A model generated the notes under the pieces. That model had not been told where the DNA came from and searched no databases. It saw only the letters and a list, made by a program, of their open reading frames with translations. Below are positions 50,443-58,792 of a DNA stretch of 64,000 nt, one piece after another; positions within the stretch are counted from its first letter, which is position 1; every line of letters begins with the position of its first letter. The DNA is from an uncultured Bacteroidia bacterium (GTDB lineage Bacteria; Bacteroidota; Bacteroidia; Bacteroidales; F082). A program made the translations under genes and the position numbers. The DNA lies in the NCBI GenBank assembly GCA_902770835.1, contig CACXUM010000010.1, positions 42,366 to 106,365 on the forward strand, written 5' to 3'.

Positions 50443-52056
50443 ATGAAAAAATTATTGTTTTCTTTTGCATTAGCTTTAACTGCTGTATGTGCTTATTCCC
50501 AAGTCCGCATTGACTGGCAGCAGTGCTATGGAACTTTTGGCCATGACAAGGCCTATCGCATTGTAAAGAAAGAAGGTGGATTTTGGGTGTCAGGATATGT
50601 TGGCAACTCAAGCGGCATGGTGACAATTCCCGTGTCAAACCATTCGTGGGTCATCGGAATTGATGAAACTGGCGACCTCGAAAATGAATTCAGTTTGGGC
50701 CCTTACGCCCGAATGGATGAAGATTTGTTTGGAGGGATAAGCGAAGGCGCTTATGCGCTTGGACACCCACAAAATGCATTGGGGAAAGAACAGCTTGGGA
50801 TAAAGAAACTGGATGCTAACGGAGGTGTGGTTTGGGAGTCCATGGTGGGATGCCCAAATGAGGCTTTTGCAAACAGTGTGCATGGCACTTCTACGCCTGA
50901 CGGTGGCATGATTGCCACGACATCCGTCCAGTGGTCAGGGGGCGACATCACCAACCATTATGGATTGGATGATGTTTGGGTGGTGAAAACCGACAGCCTT
51001 GGCCGTCTTGAATGGGAAACCACCTTGGGTACGGAAAACAGGGAATGGCCAAGTTGCATTGTCAATGCTTCGGACGGAGGTTATTATGTGGCAATGAACG
51101 GCAACCCTGGCACTATGGGTTCTATACCCGTTTGCCAAGTGCCTTCAACGGATGCGAGTGATGTTCTTCTAACCAAGTTGGACATTGATGGCAACTTGCT
51201 TTGGTCCCATTGCTATGGCGGGTCAAACTTGGATTGGATGGACCATGTATTAGAACTTGAAGACGGTTTCCTTTTGATTTGCGACACACAGTCAGACGAC
51301 GGGGATGCAGAAGGTGCAGGGTATCATCTCGGATACATCGAGACAAACCGAACTCTTGACATCTGGCTCATTCGCACCGATTTTGACGGCAACATCGCCT
51401 GGAGTCGCTGCTACGGCGGTGCTGGCTCCGATTTCCCCATCAAAGCCTTTCATAACGAGGATGGGGGATTCACTGTTTTCGGCTTCACCAGCTCTAACGA
51501 TGGGGATGTCCAAAGCGCACAAAACCTGCAAGTTCCAGGAGATTACCATGTTTATGCAAGGTTGTGGGTGTTTCGCACCGATGGTGATGGCAACTTGCTT
51601 TGGGAAAGGGCGATAGGGACGAAACAAAGCGATGTCATACTCGAGGATGTAGTAAAGCTCAGCCACACTGAATACATCATCCTCGCCACCGGCGAGCCAC
51701 CAGCGGAAGGCTTTGAAGGTGATTTCAGCTGCACCAATTGGGACAACCATCTCTGCGAACTCGAATCCTATTGGATCCTCCACATTACCGATATCTATAA
51801 TGATATAGAAGAAATTAAGATTGAGGAAACAAGTGTTAGCCTTCATCCCAACCCCACCAATGGCACCGTCGCCATCAAGGGCGTGGACTTGAAATCCGCC
51901 GAGGTTTTCAACCTGCTCGGCCAATGCGTGGCAACAGTCACCGGATCGGGAGAAAGTCTCTCGGTGGACATCAGCGGCCTGCCTACTGGCGTGTATCTCG
52001 CCACAATCACCGACGAAACGGGGCGTAAGTGCGTGCGCAAGGTGGTGAAGGAATAA
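50443..52056 (+). CDS. T9SS type A sorting domain protein with repeated beta motifs
   Basis: A 537-residue secreted protein from ATG 50443 (MKKLLFSFALALTAVCAYSQ). Recurring segments such as WQQCYGTFG, LLWSHCYGGSNLDW, IAWSRCYGGAGSDF and LLWERAIGT suggest beta-propeller-like repeats. The C-terminal 75 or so residues (VSLHPNPTNGTVAIKGV...VFNLLGQCVATV...DISGLPTGVYLATITDETGRKCVRKVVKE) are a type A sorting domain for T9SS. It is a paralogue of the gene at 58793. A weak -7 box (TAACCTTG, 50389-50396) precedes it. It ends just before a palindromic repeat. Confidence 0.9.
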   Translation: MKKLLFSFALALTAVCAYSQVRIDWQQCYGTFGHDKAYRIVKKEGGFWVSGYVGNSSGMVTIPVSNHSWVIGIDETGDLENEFSLGPYARMDEDLFGGISEGAYALGHPQNALGKEQLGIKKLDANGGVVWESMVGCPNEAFANSVHGTSTPDGGMIATTSVQWSGGDITNHYGLDDVWVVKTDSLGRLEWETTLGTENREWPSCIVNASDGGYYVAMNGNPGTMGSIPVCQVPSTDASDVLLTKLDIDGNLLWSHCYGGSNLDWMDHVLELEDGFLLICDTQSDDGDAEGAGYHLGYIETNRTLDIWLIRTDFDGNIAWSRCYGGAGSDFPIKAFHNEDGGFTVFGFTSSNDGDVQSAQNLQVPGDYHVYARLWVFRTDGDGNLLWERAIGTKQSDVILEDVVKLSHTEYIILATGEPPAEGFEGDFSCTNWDNHLCELESYWILHITDIYNDIEEIKIEETSVSLHPNPTNGTVAIKGVDLKSAEVFNLLGQCVATVTGSGESLSVDISGLPTGVYLATITDETGRKCVRKVVKE

Positions 52057-52067
52057 TTTGGTTTTCG

Positions 52068-52103
52068 TTTGTAGAGCCGTGGCACGCCGCGCGGCTCTAC
52101 AAA
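52068..52103. repeat. GTAGAGCCG...CGGCTCTAC palindromic repeat
   Basis: The arms TTTGTAGAGCCG and CGGCTCTACAAA flank a GC-rich centre. This resembles the widespread GTAGAGACG-type palindromic repeat of Bacteroidota and Cyanobacteria. It lies between convergent genes and may serve as a terminator for both. Confidence 0.65.
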
Positions 52104-52143
52104 CATTTTCCTTACTTCTTCAACTCCGCCGCAATCAAATCAT

Positions 52144-53730
52144 TCAGTCCTTTACGATTTTCCAATCGGAAACCGTCTTGGTTTCTTGTGAGAACGCGAT
52201 ACCTATTTTAATAATAGGTTTCCCATCGGCTTGGTAGGGAATCGCGTAATCCTTGCTGTCGATTTGCGCCAAAGCCTCATCCGCCGTGCCGCGCATCTTC
52301 AGTTCCATCACATAAACCGCATCACGCATGAAAACAACCACATCCGTGCGGCCTCTTGCCACCTTCACTTGCGTAAAAGTGCGACAGTTGAAAATGGAAA
52401 AAACGACGTATGTCAGCACCTCGTAATAGGCCTCGTATTTGGTGATGTCGTCTAATGCCTTTTCGCCGAACTCCAAATACGGAATGGAAGCGAAGAAAGC
52501 CTGCATCGATTTCATGGCTGCCTCAATGTCGTGGTTGTAGAGGTCAGCGTAAAAATTGCCTGCAAAACCCCTTGTGTTGGTGTTGCCGAGGTTCATCATG
52601 CGGGCGAGGAAATTGTCCATGAAGCCCACTTTCACCTCAGCATTGGGGAAGTCGAGCGTGTAAACGTCACGAATGAAGTCGTATCCTTTGATGGTGAGAT
52701 AGCCGCTCTGGTAAAGCAAAGGCAATGCTGAGGTCATGCCTTCGGTGGGCACATCGAACTGTGAGGAAGGCACTTGCAACTGTTCTAATTCCAAGAGGTT
52801 GGTATTGAACTGCCTCATCGATTCAAATAGGAATGACGGTGTTCCGCTGCCAAACCAAAAATAATCCAACATCTTGGAACGGAACACATTCATTATGCTG
52901 AAGGGATTATAGATGTCCTCTGACTCTTTGCTGAAATGGTAACCATCATAGTTCAATTTCAGTCGTCCAATCATGTCTTCCTTAGAACATTTGTAGTGCG
53001 TGGCCAGTATTTGGATGTCTTCATCAAATATGGTCAGCAATTCCTCCTTGGTGATGCCGCAGAGGGCGGAGTAGGCGGGTTCCATAGAGATATTGCTCAG
53101 GTTGTTCAAGGTAGAGAAAATGCTCAGTTGACTGAACTTGGTAATTCCAGTAATGAAGACAAACTGCTCATCCTTGTCGCAAACTTTCACCATTTGATAA
53201 AACTCCTGCATGATGCGGCGCACTTGCTCAAGCATATCAGGCTTATGCAGATAGTCAAGCATGGGAGCGTCGTACTCGTCCAAGATGACCACGGTCTTTA
53301 ATCCGCGTGCCTCGTGTAAGCCTTGAATGAGTTTCTTAAACCGAGTACCGGGCGAGCCTTTTGTATTTTCCATCTTGTATTTCCGCTCTTGGTCGTCAAG
53401 TTGGCTGTGCAGTTCCTCTATGATTTGGCTGATTTCATACTTGTTTTTGCATGCGCTCATGTCGAAATGCAACACAGGATGCTGTTTCCAGTCCTTCTCC
53501 AATTCAGAGATAGCCAAGCCTTCGAAAAGGTCTTTCCGACCCTCAAAGTAATATTTCAAAGTGCTGCAAAGCAGCGATTTACCAAACCTGCGCGGGCGAC
53601 TTAGGAAAACAAATTGGGATTCTTGCGTTATCCTATAGATAAGGTCTGTCTTGTCTACATAAATGCGTCCGTCTTGTCTGATGCGTTCAAAATCGGCGAT
53701 GCCGGCGGTATAGAGTCTCATAGGTAACAT
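52144..53730 (-). CDS. AAA-ATPase-like / PD-(D/E)XK nuclease superfamily protein
   Basis: A 528-residue protein from ATG 53730 (MLPMRLYTAGIADFERIRQDGRIYVDKTDLIYRI); the longer frame to 53853 runs back into lutB. The ATPase-like region has FLSRPRRFGKSLLCSTLKYYF (Walker A-like) and VVILDEYDAPM (Walker B-like). The C-terminal nuclease-like domain has VDVVVFMRDAVYVMELKMRGTADEALAQI-type residues (E-D-ExK). This family is highly amplified in Bacteroidales and of unknown function. After its stop, a second frame continues GLNDLIAAELKK, hinting at a frame change near the C terminus. Confidence 0.88.
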   Translation of the reverse strand: MLPMRLYTAGIADFERIRQDGRIYVDKTDLIYRITQESQFVFLSRPRRFGKSLLCSTLKYYFEGRKDLFEGLAISELEKDWKQHPVLHFDMSACKNKYEISQIIEELHSQLDDQERKYKMENTKGSPGTRFKKLIQGLHEARGLKTVVILDEYDAPMLDYLHKPDMLEQVRRIMQEFYQMVKVCDKDEQFVFITGITKFSQLSIFSTLNNLSNISMEPAYSALCGITKEELLTIFDEDIQILATHYKCSKEDMIGRLKLNYDGYHFSKESEDIYNPFSIMNVFRSKMLDYFWFGSGTPSFLFESMRQFNTNLLELEQLQVPSSQFDVPTEGMTSALPLLYQSGYLTIKGYDFIRDVYTLDFPNAEVKVGFMDNFLARMMNLGNTNTRGFAGNFYADLYNHDIEAAMKSMQAFFASIPYLEFGEKALDDITKYEAYYEVLTYVVFSIFNCRTFTQVKVARGRTDVVVFMRDAVYVMELKMRGTADEALAQIDSKDYAIPYQADGKPIIKIGIAFSQETKTVSDWKIVKD

Positions 53731-53752
53731 GGCAAAAGGATTATTATCGCTG

Positions 53753-53760
53753 CAAAGATA
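53753..53760 (-). promoter_or_regulatory. -7 box TATCTTTG for the AAA/PD-(D/E)XK gene
   Basis: The minus strand reads TATCTTTG, 23 bases upstream of the ATG at 53730, in the 76-bp gap after lutB. Confidence 0.55.
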
Positions 53761-53806
53761 ATTATTTTCTTTCCTTTTCCTATACCAGAATGGATTTTTC
53801 CTTCTA

Positions 53807-55171
53807 TCAAAGATTCCTCTCCCGCCAAAGTTGGCTGAACGACTTTGGCGCAAACTCTGGCAAAGGTCGGTTGTTGCCCCAAAGCGGAACCAAAAGCCGC
53901 TTCAGTTGCAACTTCTTCAGAAACAGCGGACTATCCATTTTCTTCCGCGACTTGCAGTGCCAAATCATGGCTCTCAGCAGGGAATCGTATTTGGCATTGC
54001 CTGTCTTTTCCGTGAGGGCAAGATGACGGTTTTCGATAATCAGGTCATCCAAGGGAATCTTCACGGGACAAACCTCAACGCACTTGCCGCACAGCGAACA
54101 AGCAGAATTGAGGTGGTTGTAATCCTCCATGCCTTCCATCAGCGGGGTCATCACCGTGCCCATCGGGCCGATGTATTTCGTGCCGTATGAATAGCCGCCA
54201 ATGTTCTTATACACAGGACATACGCTCACGCACGCGCCGCAATGGATGCACGACATCACCTTGCGTTGTTTTTCGTGCGAGAGCAGTTCTGAGCGGTTAT
54301 TGTCAAGCAAAATCACATACATCTGCTCAGGGCCGTTGCCTTGTTGTGCAGGCCCGAAAGTGATGCTGTTGCAGAAAGCCATTTGCCCTGTGGAATGAAG
54401 CGACAGCAAGGGAAGCAACACACCCAAATCGTCCAAGTTAGGTATCACCTTCGCAATGCCTGCCACCACAATGTGGACTTTCGCCATCGTCGTGGATTTC
54501 AGGATGTTGCCTTCGTTTTCGGTGAGTACCACGCCACCGCTGTCAGAAAGCAGGAAATTGGCGCCCGTAATACAAATAGGTGCATCCTTGCTTTCAATAG
54601 CCACCTCGTGACGCACAAAATTGACCATCTGCTTCACCGAACTGTCGGGCTTCAATTTGAAATTTTCGGTCAAAATGGCGTTGTTTTCCTCTTTTGAAAG
54701 ATGAATCGAGGGCACAAGGGGATGATAGGGCTTTTGCTTGGCCGTATGCAGCACAAAACGCCCGATTTCAGTTTCCACCACATGGATGTTTTTGCGTCCC
54801 AAAAAGCCGTTCAACTCGATTTCGTCGAGCACGGAAGAATTGGAGCGCGTGATGGCGGTGGCTCGTTCCTTGCAAATCAGGTCGAAAATCATGGTCAGGG
54901 CATCGTCGGCATTGCGTGCCCAAAGCACCTTGCCGCCGTTTTCCGTGAAATGCGTCTCAAAGTCGACCAAGAGTTTCTCCAAGTTCAACATCGACTTGTT
55001 GCGCAAAGTGTAGGCACGTTGTTTCTCAAGGTCGAGGTTGCGGTAATTGGCCTTGCCTTTGGCAAACTTCTGCTCGTAACAGCCTGTATTATAGTTGATT
55101 TTCTGCCAATGCTCCTCATCGAAAGCCACTTCGCAGTCTTGTTTGAATATCGTTTTAGGTTCGGTAATCAT
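53807..55171 (-). CDS. lutB: LutB/LldF-type iron-sulfur L-lactate oxidation protein
   Basis: A 454-residue protein. A LUD domain spans about residues 60-300 (ATAITRSNSSVLDEIELNGFLGRKNIHVVETEIGRFVLHTA, ICITGANFLLSDSGGVVLTENEGN). Two 4Fe-4S motifs follow, CIHCGACVSVCPVYK near residue 310 and CSLCGKCVEVCPVKI near 360. It is a subunit of the LutABC L-lactate oxidation complex. LutA and LutC are not adjacent here, so the partners must lie elsewhere. It overlaps rpiB by 4 bases (ATGA) and is likely read from the rpiB promoter. Confidence 0.92.
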   Translation of the reverse strand: MITEPKTIFKQDCEVAFDEEHWQKINYNTGCYEQKFAKGKANYRNLDLEKQRAYTLRNKSMLNLEKLLVDFETHFTENGGKVLWARNADDALTMIFDLICKERATAITRSNSSVLDEIELNGFLGRKNIHVVETEIGRFVLHTAKQKPYHPLVPSIHLSKEENNAILTENFKLKPDSSVKQMVNFVRHEVAIESKDAPICITGANFLLSDSGGVVLTENEGNILKSTTMAKVHIVVAGIAKVIPNLDDLGVLLPLLSLHSTGQMAFCNSITFGPAQQGNGPEQMYVILLDNNRSELLSHEKQRKVMSCIHCGACVSVCPVYKNIGGYSYGTKYIGPMGTVMTPLMEGMEDYNHLNSACSLCGKCVEVCPVKIPLDDLIIENRHLALTEKTGNAKYDSLLRAMIWHCKSRKKMDSPLFLKKLQLKRLLVPLWGNNRPLPEFAPKSFSQLWRERNL

Positions 55172-55611
55172 GATTCGTAATGCTCTATTTTCTCCACTCT
55201 TTTCGCATGGCGGCCACCTTCAAAACTCGTGTTCAGGAAAGCTTGCACCATTTCCCAAGCCAATTCGTTGGGAATGAAACGACCCGGCAAAGCCATGATG
55301 TTGGCATCGTTGTGCTGACGCGCCAATTTGGCCAATTCCAAATTCCAGCATAAGGCTGCACGCACATTATGATGGTGATTTGCAGTCATTTGCGCACCGT
55401 TTCCACTACCGCAAAGGATAATCCCAAGAGGATATTCTCCATGCTCGATGGCCGATGCCAAGGGATGAATGTAATCAGGATAGTCGACACTTTCGGGACC
55501 GTAAGTGCCAAAATCCTTGACTTCAAAGCCCGATTCTTTCAGTTTTCCAATCAAAAATTGCTTCATTTCGAAGCCGCCATGATCGCTGGCTATGGGTATG
55601 ATGCGTTCCAT
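55168..55611 (-). CDS. rpiB: Ribose 5-phosphate isomerase B
   Basis: A 147-residue LacAB_rpiB family enzyme: IPIASDHGGFEMKQFLIGKLKESGFEVKDFGTYGPESVDYPDYIHPLASAIEHGEYPLGIILCGSGNGAQMTANHHHNVRAALCWNLELAKLARQHNDANIMALPGRFI. The catalytic region with GSGNG and the HNDAN segment is complete. It interconverts ribose-5-P and ribulose-5-P in the pentose phosphate pathway. It is first in a minus-strand pair with lutB, and a -7 box lies at 55638-55645. The region upstream is a 587-bp gene-free stretch. Confidence 0.96.
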   Translation of the reverse strand: MERIIPIASDHGGFEMKQFLIGKLKESGFEVKDFGTYGPESVDYPDYIHPLASAIEHGEYPLGIILCGSGNGAQMTANHHHNVRAALCWNLELAKLARQHNDANIMALPGRFIPNELAWEMVQAFLNTSFEGGRHAKRVEKIEHYES

Positions 55612-56198
55612 TTTTCAGCTGTTGATAAAAGATGGGGCAAAATTACGCATTTTAGCTGTTCGCCATCTTCATATTGCACTATTTCTGAACAACTTACCGA
55701 GCCGATTCTTCTCTGCATTTTTAAAATAACCATCTCATAACCAATAAATTATAAGTTATCAACAGTTGTTTTGTTGAAAACTTTTTCATTGAGGTGCATA
55801 AAATCCGCGCCGATTTTAATCAACTTCAATCCACAGAAAAAACACCCAAAAATGAACATATTTTGAAAAAATCCGACCTCATTTTACCCATTTTTTCAGT
55901 TTTCAACGAATAACCGAAAAATGGAAAATCAGGCTGAAAAATAAACTTTTGGCATTTTCGGAAAACGGCTTCTCAAATCGGAAACCATTAATGCAAGAAC
56001 TTTATTGAAAAGTTTTCAACCAATTCACAGGCTTATTAACATCCATATCAAACCTCAAAATTTAAAACATTAAAATTGAAAAAATGAAATATTGATATTT
56101 GAAGTGTTGATAACTTCGCGGCGAATTTTCGCGAATTGAAAATTGGGTGTCGCCAATCCAATTAAAATGCCTAATTTTGACCCGAATTTAGCAAGAAA
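55612..56198. other. 587-bp AT-rich gene-free region with DnaA-box-like sequences
   Basis: No gene is supported here. It contains TTATCAACA (55756-55764), its inverse GTTGATAA (56106-56113), and several TTTTCAAC/GTTGAAAA sequences (55773, 55900, 56013). It also has a TTCAATCCACA (55825) and AT-rich, homopolymer-heavy stretches. A minus-strand -7 box TAATTTTG at 55638-55645 serves rpiB. It separates divergently transcribed genes. It could be a chromosomal replication origin or simply a long divergent regulatory region. Confidence 0.45.
55638..55645 (-). promoter_or_regulatory. -7 box TAATTTTG for rpiB-lutB
   Basis: The minus strand reads TAATTTTG, 27 bases upstream of the rpiB ATG. Confidence 0.5.
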
Positions 56199-57713
56199 AT
56201 GAAGCAGTATTTTAGGCTTATAACTTTGGTTTTGATGGGTTTATTGTTCAGTCTTGACTTGTTCTCACAGACTGAATACCAGACTTTTACCTATCCAAAC
56301 GGTCAGATTTCGAGCGAAGGCGTCTTACGCGACGGCAAGCCCGACGGACTTTGGAAGACCTATTACGAAAGCGGACAACTGAAATCCATCGGCAAACGCA
56401 CCGATTTTCTTTTGGACAGCACTTGGGTGTTTTTCAAAGAAAGCGGCGACACGAGTTTGATTGTCAATTACAAGAAGGATTTGAAAAACGGGCCACGTTT
56501 CACTTTTGGTGAAACCGAGGTGCTGATGGAGCCGTATGTCAACGATGTGAGGCAAGGAGAAGGCCACCGCTGCGACCTGAAAGGACATCTTTTGCAAACC
56601 ATGACCTTTAAAAATGGTTTCGAGGAAGGCATTTCACCCGTTTTCGACACCACTGGATTGTTGCGCGAAATCATCACTTACCGTAAAGGCTTCATTATGA
56701 CCCGCGAGGCCATCAACCGTTATGACAAGGAAGGCAAGAAGCATGGTTATTGGAAAACTTTCTTCGATGACTGGAGTTTGCATACGGAATGTTATTATCG
56801 TCATGGCTTGCGTGAAGGCTTCTACAAGGAATACGATGAAAAAGGCAACTTGAAGAAAATCACCAAGTTTGTGAATGATGTGGAGCAGGTTTTGGAATCC
56901 GATTTGAAGCCTTTGGTGGTGCAGCATGAGTATTATCCTAATGGTAAAGTGAAGCGCGAAGCCTCGTTCCGCGATGGCAAACGCGAAGGCGTTTGGCGTG
57001 AGTTTGACGAGGAAGGCAATGTAATCAATTCGCAGACCTACAAGAAAGGCGCATTGGTGGGCGAGGGCATCGTCGGCACGGATGGCAAACGGCGCGGCGA
57101 ATACAAGGAATTTTATTCCGACAGCACGCTTCGCGCCGAGGGCTTGTTTGTTGACGGTTTGCGCTCAGGCGAATGGAAATTCTACTATCAAAACGGTAAG
57201 GTTCAGGAAGTTGGCAGTTACAAGGAAGGCGAACCCGATGGTGCTTGGACTTGGTATTACGACAACGGTCAAAAACAGATTGAGGAGCAATTCTACAAAG
57301 GTCAGCCCAACGGACCTTACAAGGAATATGATTCCAAAGGCAACTTGATTGTTTCGGGGACTTATTTCGACGGAATGAAAAACGGCAAGTGGACTGAGCA
57401 GATTGGCGACATGCGTACCGAGGGCGATTACCGCAACGACAAACAAGTGGGAGAGTGGGTGTCGTATTACGACAATGACAAGATGGCTTTCCGAGGCACT
57501 TTCAATGCGGGCTATCCTGACGGCGAGCATTTCTTCTATTACGAAAACGGGAAACTACGTGAAATTCAGAGTTATGCGGCTGGCGTAAAGCATGGCGATT
57601 GGAAGAAATATTTGGACACGGGAGAGCTGTATTTCACCATCACTTACGACCAAGGCAAGGAAGTGAAATATGACGGTGAGGCTTTGGACGAAAACGAAAT
57701 CATCAAGGAATGA
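56199..57713 (+). CDS. Exported MORN-repeat (YwqK-like) protein
   Basis: A 504-residue protein with a signal peptide (MKQYFRLITLVLMGLLFSLDLFSQ). About fifteen MORN_2-type repeats follow, with G-x-x-x-G-x-W pattern (for example YPNGQISSEGVLRDGKPDGLWKTYYESGQLKSIG, YYQNGKVQEVGSYKEGEPDGAWTWYYDNGQ). Databases often label such proteins YwqK-family antitoxins, but nothing here indicates a toxin. An envelope binding or scaffold role is more plausible. It overlaps the LD-carboxypeptidase gene by 4 bases (ATGA), linking it to peptidoglycan. Confidence 0.88.
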   Translation: MKQYFRLITLVLMGLLFSLDLFSQTEYQTFTYPNGQISSEGVLRDGKPDGLWKTYYESGQLKSIGKRTDFLLDSTWVFFKESGDTSLIVNYKKDLKNGPRFTFGETEVLMEPYVNDVRQGEGHRCDLKGHLLQTMTFKNGFEEGISPVFDTTGLLREIITYRKGFIMTREAINRYDKEGKKHGYWKTFFDDWSLHTECYYRHGLREGFYKEYDEKGNLKKITKFVNDVEQVLESDLKPLVVQHEYYPNGKVKREASFRDGKREGVWREFDEEGNVINSQTYKKGALVGEGIVGTDGKRRGEYKEFYSDSTLRAEGLFVDGLRSGEWKFYYQNGKVQEVGSYKEGEPDGAWTWYYDNGQKQIEEQFYKGQPNGPYKEYDSKGNLIVSGTYFDGMKNGKWTEQIGDMRTEGDYRNDKQVGEWVSYYDNDKMAFRGTFNAGYPDGEHFFYYENGKLREIQSYAAGVKHGDWKKYLDTGELYFTITYDQGKEVKYDGEALDENEIIKE

Positions 57714-58657
57714 ATTATTTGAAACAAGGTTCGAAAGTGGCCATTGCGGCACCTGCACGTTGTGTTACGCCTGAAGAAATGGCTTTTGCCATACATTGGC
57801 TTAAAGAGCAGGGGTTTGTTCCCATTTATGATGACAGGCTTTTCGCTGTTCATCATATCTTTGCCGGGACGGATGATTTTCGGGCTGCCGTGTTTCAGGA
57901 ATATCTTGACAATGAGGAAATTAAAGCCATTTGGCTTGCCCGAGGCGGCTATGGCAGCATCCGCATTATCGACAAATTAGACTTCACCAAGTTTTTGCAA
58001 CATCCGAAATGGATTGCAGGCTTCAGCGACAGCACGGTCATTCATGGCAAGTTGAGCAGTTTGGGCGTTCCGTCGCTTCATTCGCCCATGCCTTTTTACT
58101 TTGCGAACAAAACAGAGGTAGCCAAACAGTCATTATTTAACGCATTGACGGGCAAATGTTTGCATTATGAATTTCCCGCGAATCCGTTGAATCGTTTAGG
58201 AAAAATGGAAGGTGAAATCGTTGGAGGAAACTTGTCTGTCCTAATGGGCATGAATGGCTCCGACATTTTTCCCGAGACGGACGGAAAAATCCTGTTCATT
58301 GAGGAAGTTGACGAGTATATCTACCACATTGACAGGATGATGCACTGTTTGAAACGTGCTGGAAAACTCGCCCACCTGAAAGGCCTCATTGTGGGCGGCC
58401 TGACCCAAATCAAAGACAATACGCATCCCTTTGGCCAAAGTGTTGAGGAAGTGATTGCTGAGGCTGTTTCTGAATACGATTATCCTGTTTGCTTCGGTTT
58501 CCCTGCTGGGCATTTTGATGATAATCGTGCGGTGTTTTTCGGGATAAACTCTCGATTGATGGTAACGGATGAAAAGGTGGTTTTTTGGAATGATGGAACA
58601 TTTTATTCTCTTAAACCAAAAATAGTATGGACAAAACAAAAAAGCGATTTTGTATAA
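57710..58657 (+). CDS. LD-carboxypeptidase (peptidase S66)
   Basis: A 315-residue enzyme. The N terminus GSKVAIAAPARCVTPEEMAFAIHWLKEQGF, the ARGGYGSIRIIDKLD segment and WIAGFSDSTVIHGKL, with the catalytic Ser, match the S66 family. The C-terminal Glu/His pair lies in ILFIEEVDEYIYHIDRM and SVEEVIAEAVSEYDYPVCFGFPAGHFDDNRAVFFG. It removes the terminal D-Ala from L,D-linked tetrapeptides in peptidoglycan recycling. The last residues (about KIVWTKQKSDFV) are encoded within a dispersed promoter-type element, so the C terminus may be altered from the ancestral one. Confidence 0.92.
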   Translation: MNYLKQGSKVAIAAPARCVTPEEMAFAIHWLKEQGFVPIYDDRLFAVHHIFAGTDDFRAAVFQEYLDNEEIKAIWLARGGYGSIRIIDKLDFTKFLQHPKWIAGFSDSTVIHGKLSSLGVPSLHSPMPFYFANKTEVAKQSLFNALTGKCLHYEFPANPLNRLGKMEGEIVGGNLSVLMGMNGSDIFPETDGKILFIEEVDEYIYHIDRMMHCLKRAGKLAHLKGLIVGGLTQIKDNTHPFGQSVEEVIAEAVSEYDYPVCFGFPAGHFDDNRAVFFGINSRLMVTDEKVVFWNDGTFYSLKPKIVWTKQKSDFV

Positions 58658-58764
58658 ATCAATGAATAACAAGATGTTGAAAATTTAAAAACTAAAAATC
58701 ATAGGGACAAAACTGTTTTGGGGTTTGACAAGTGGTGTTTTTGCGGATTTTTGTTATAATTTTG
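58617..58764 (+). promoter_or_regulatory. Paired-motif promoter element, copy B
   Basis: CAAAAATAGTATGGACAAA (58617) and TAAAAATCATAGGGACAAA (58693) are again 76 bp apart. They are followed by TTTTGGGGTTTGACAAGTGG and a -7 box TAATTTTG at 58757-58764. The layout matches copy A (25686-25834) and drives the T9SS gene at 58793. Confidence 0.7.
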
Positions 58765-58792
58765 CGGAAACGAATTTTAAAACTATAACGTC

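Noticed and set aside
56199-57713. MORN protein considered as a YwqK-type antitoxin
   Set aside because: It has a signal peptide and no toxin partner; the neighbour is a peptidoglycan carboxypeptidase.
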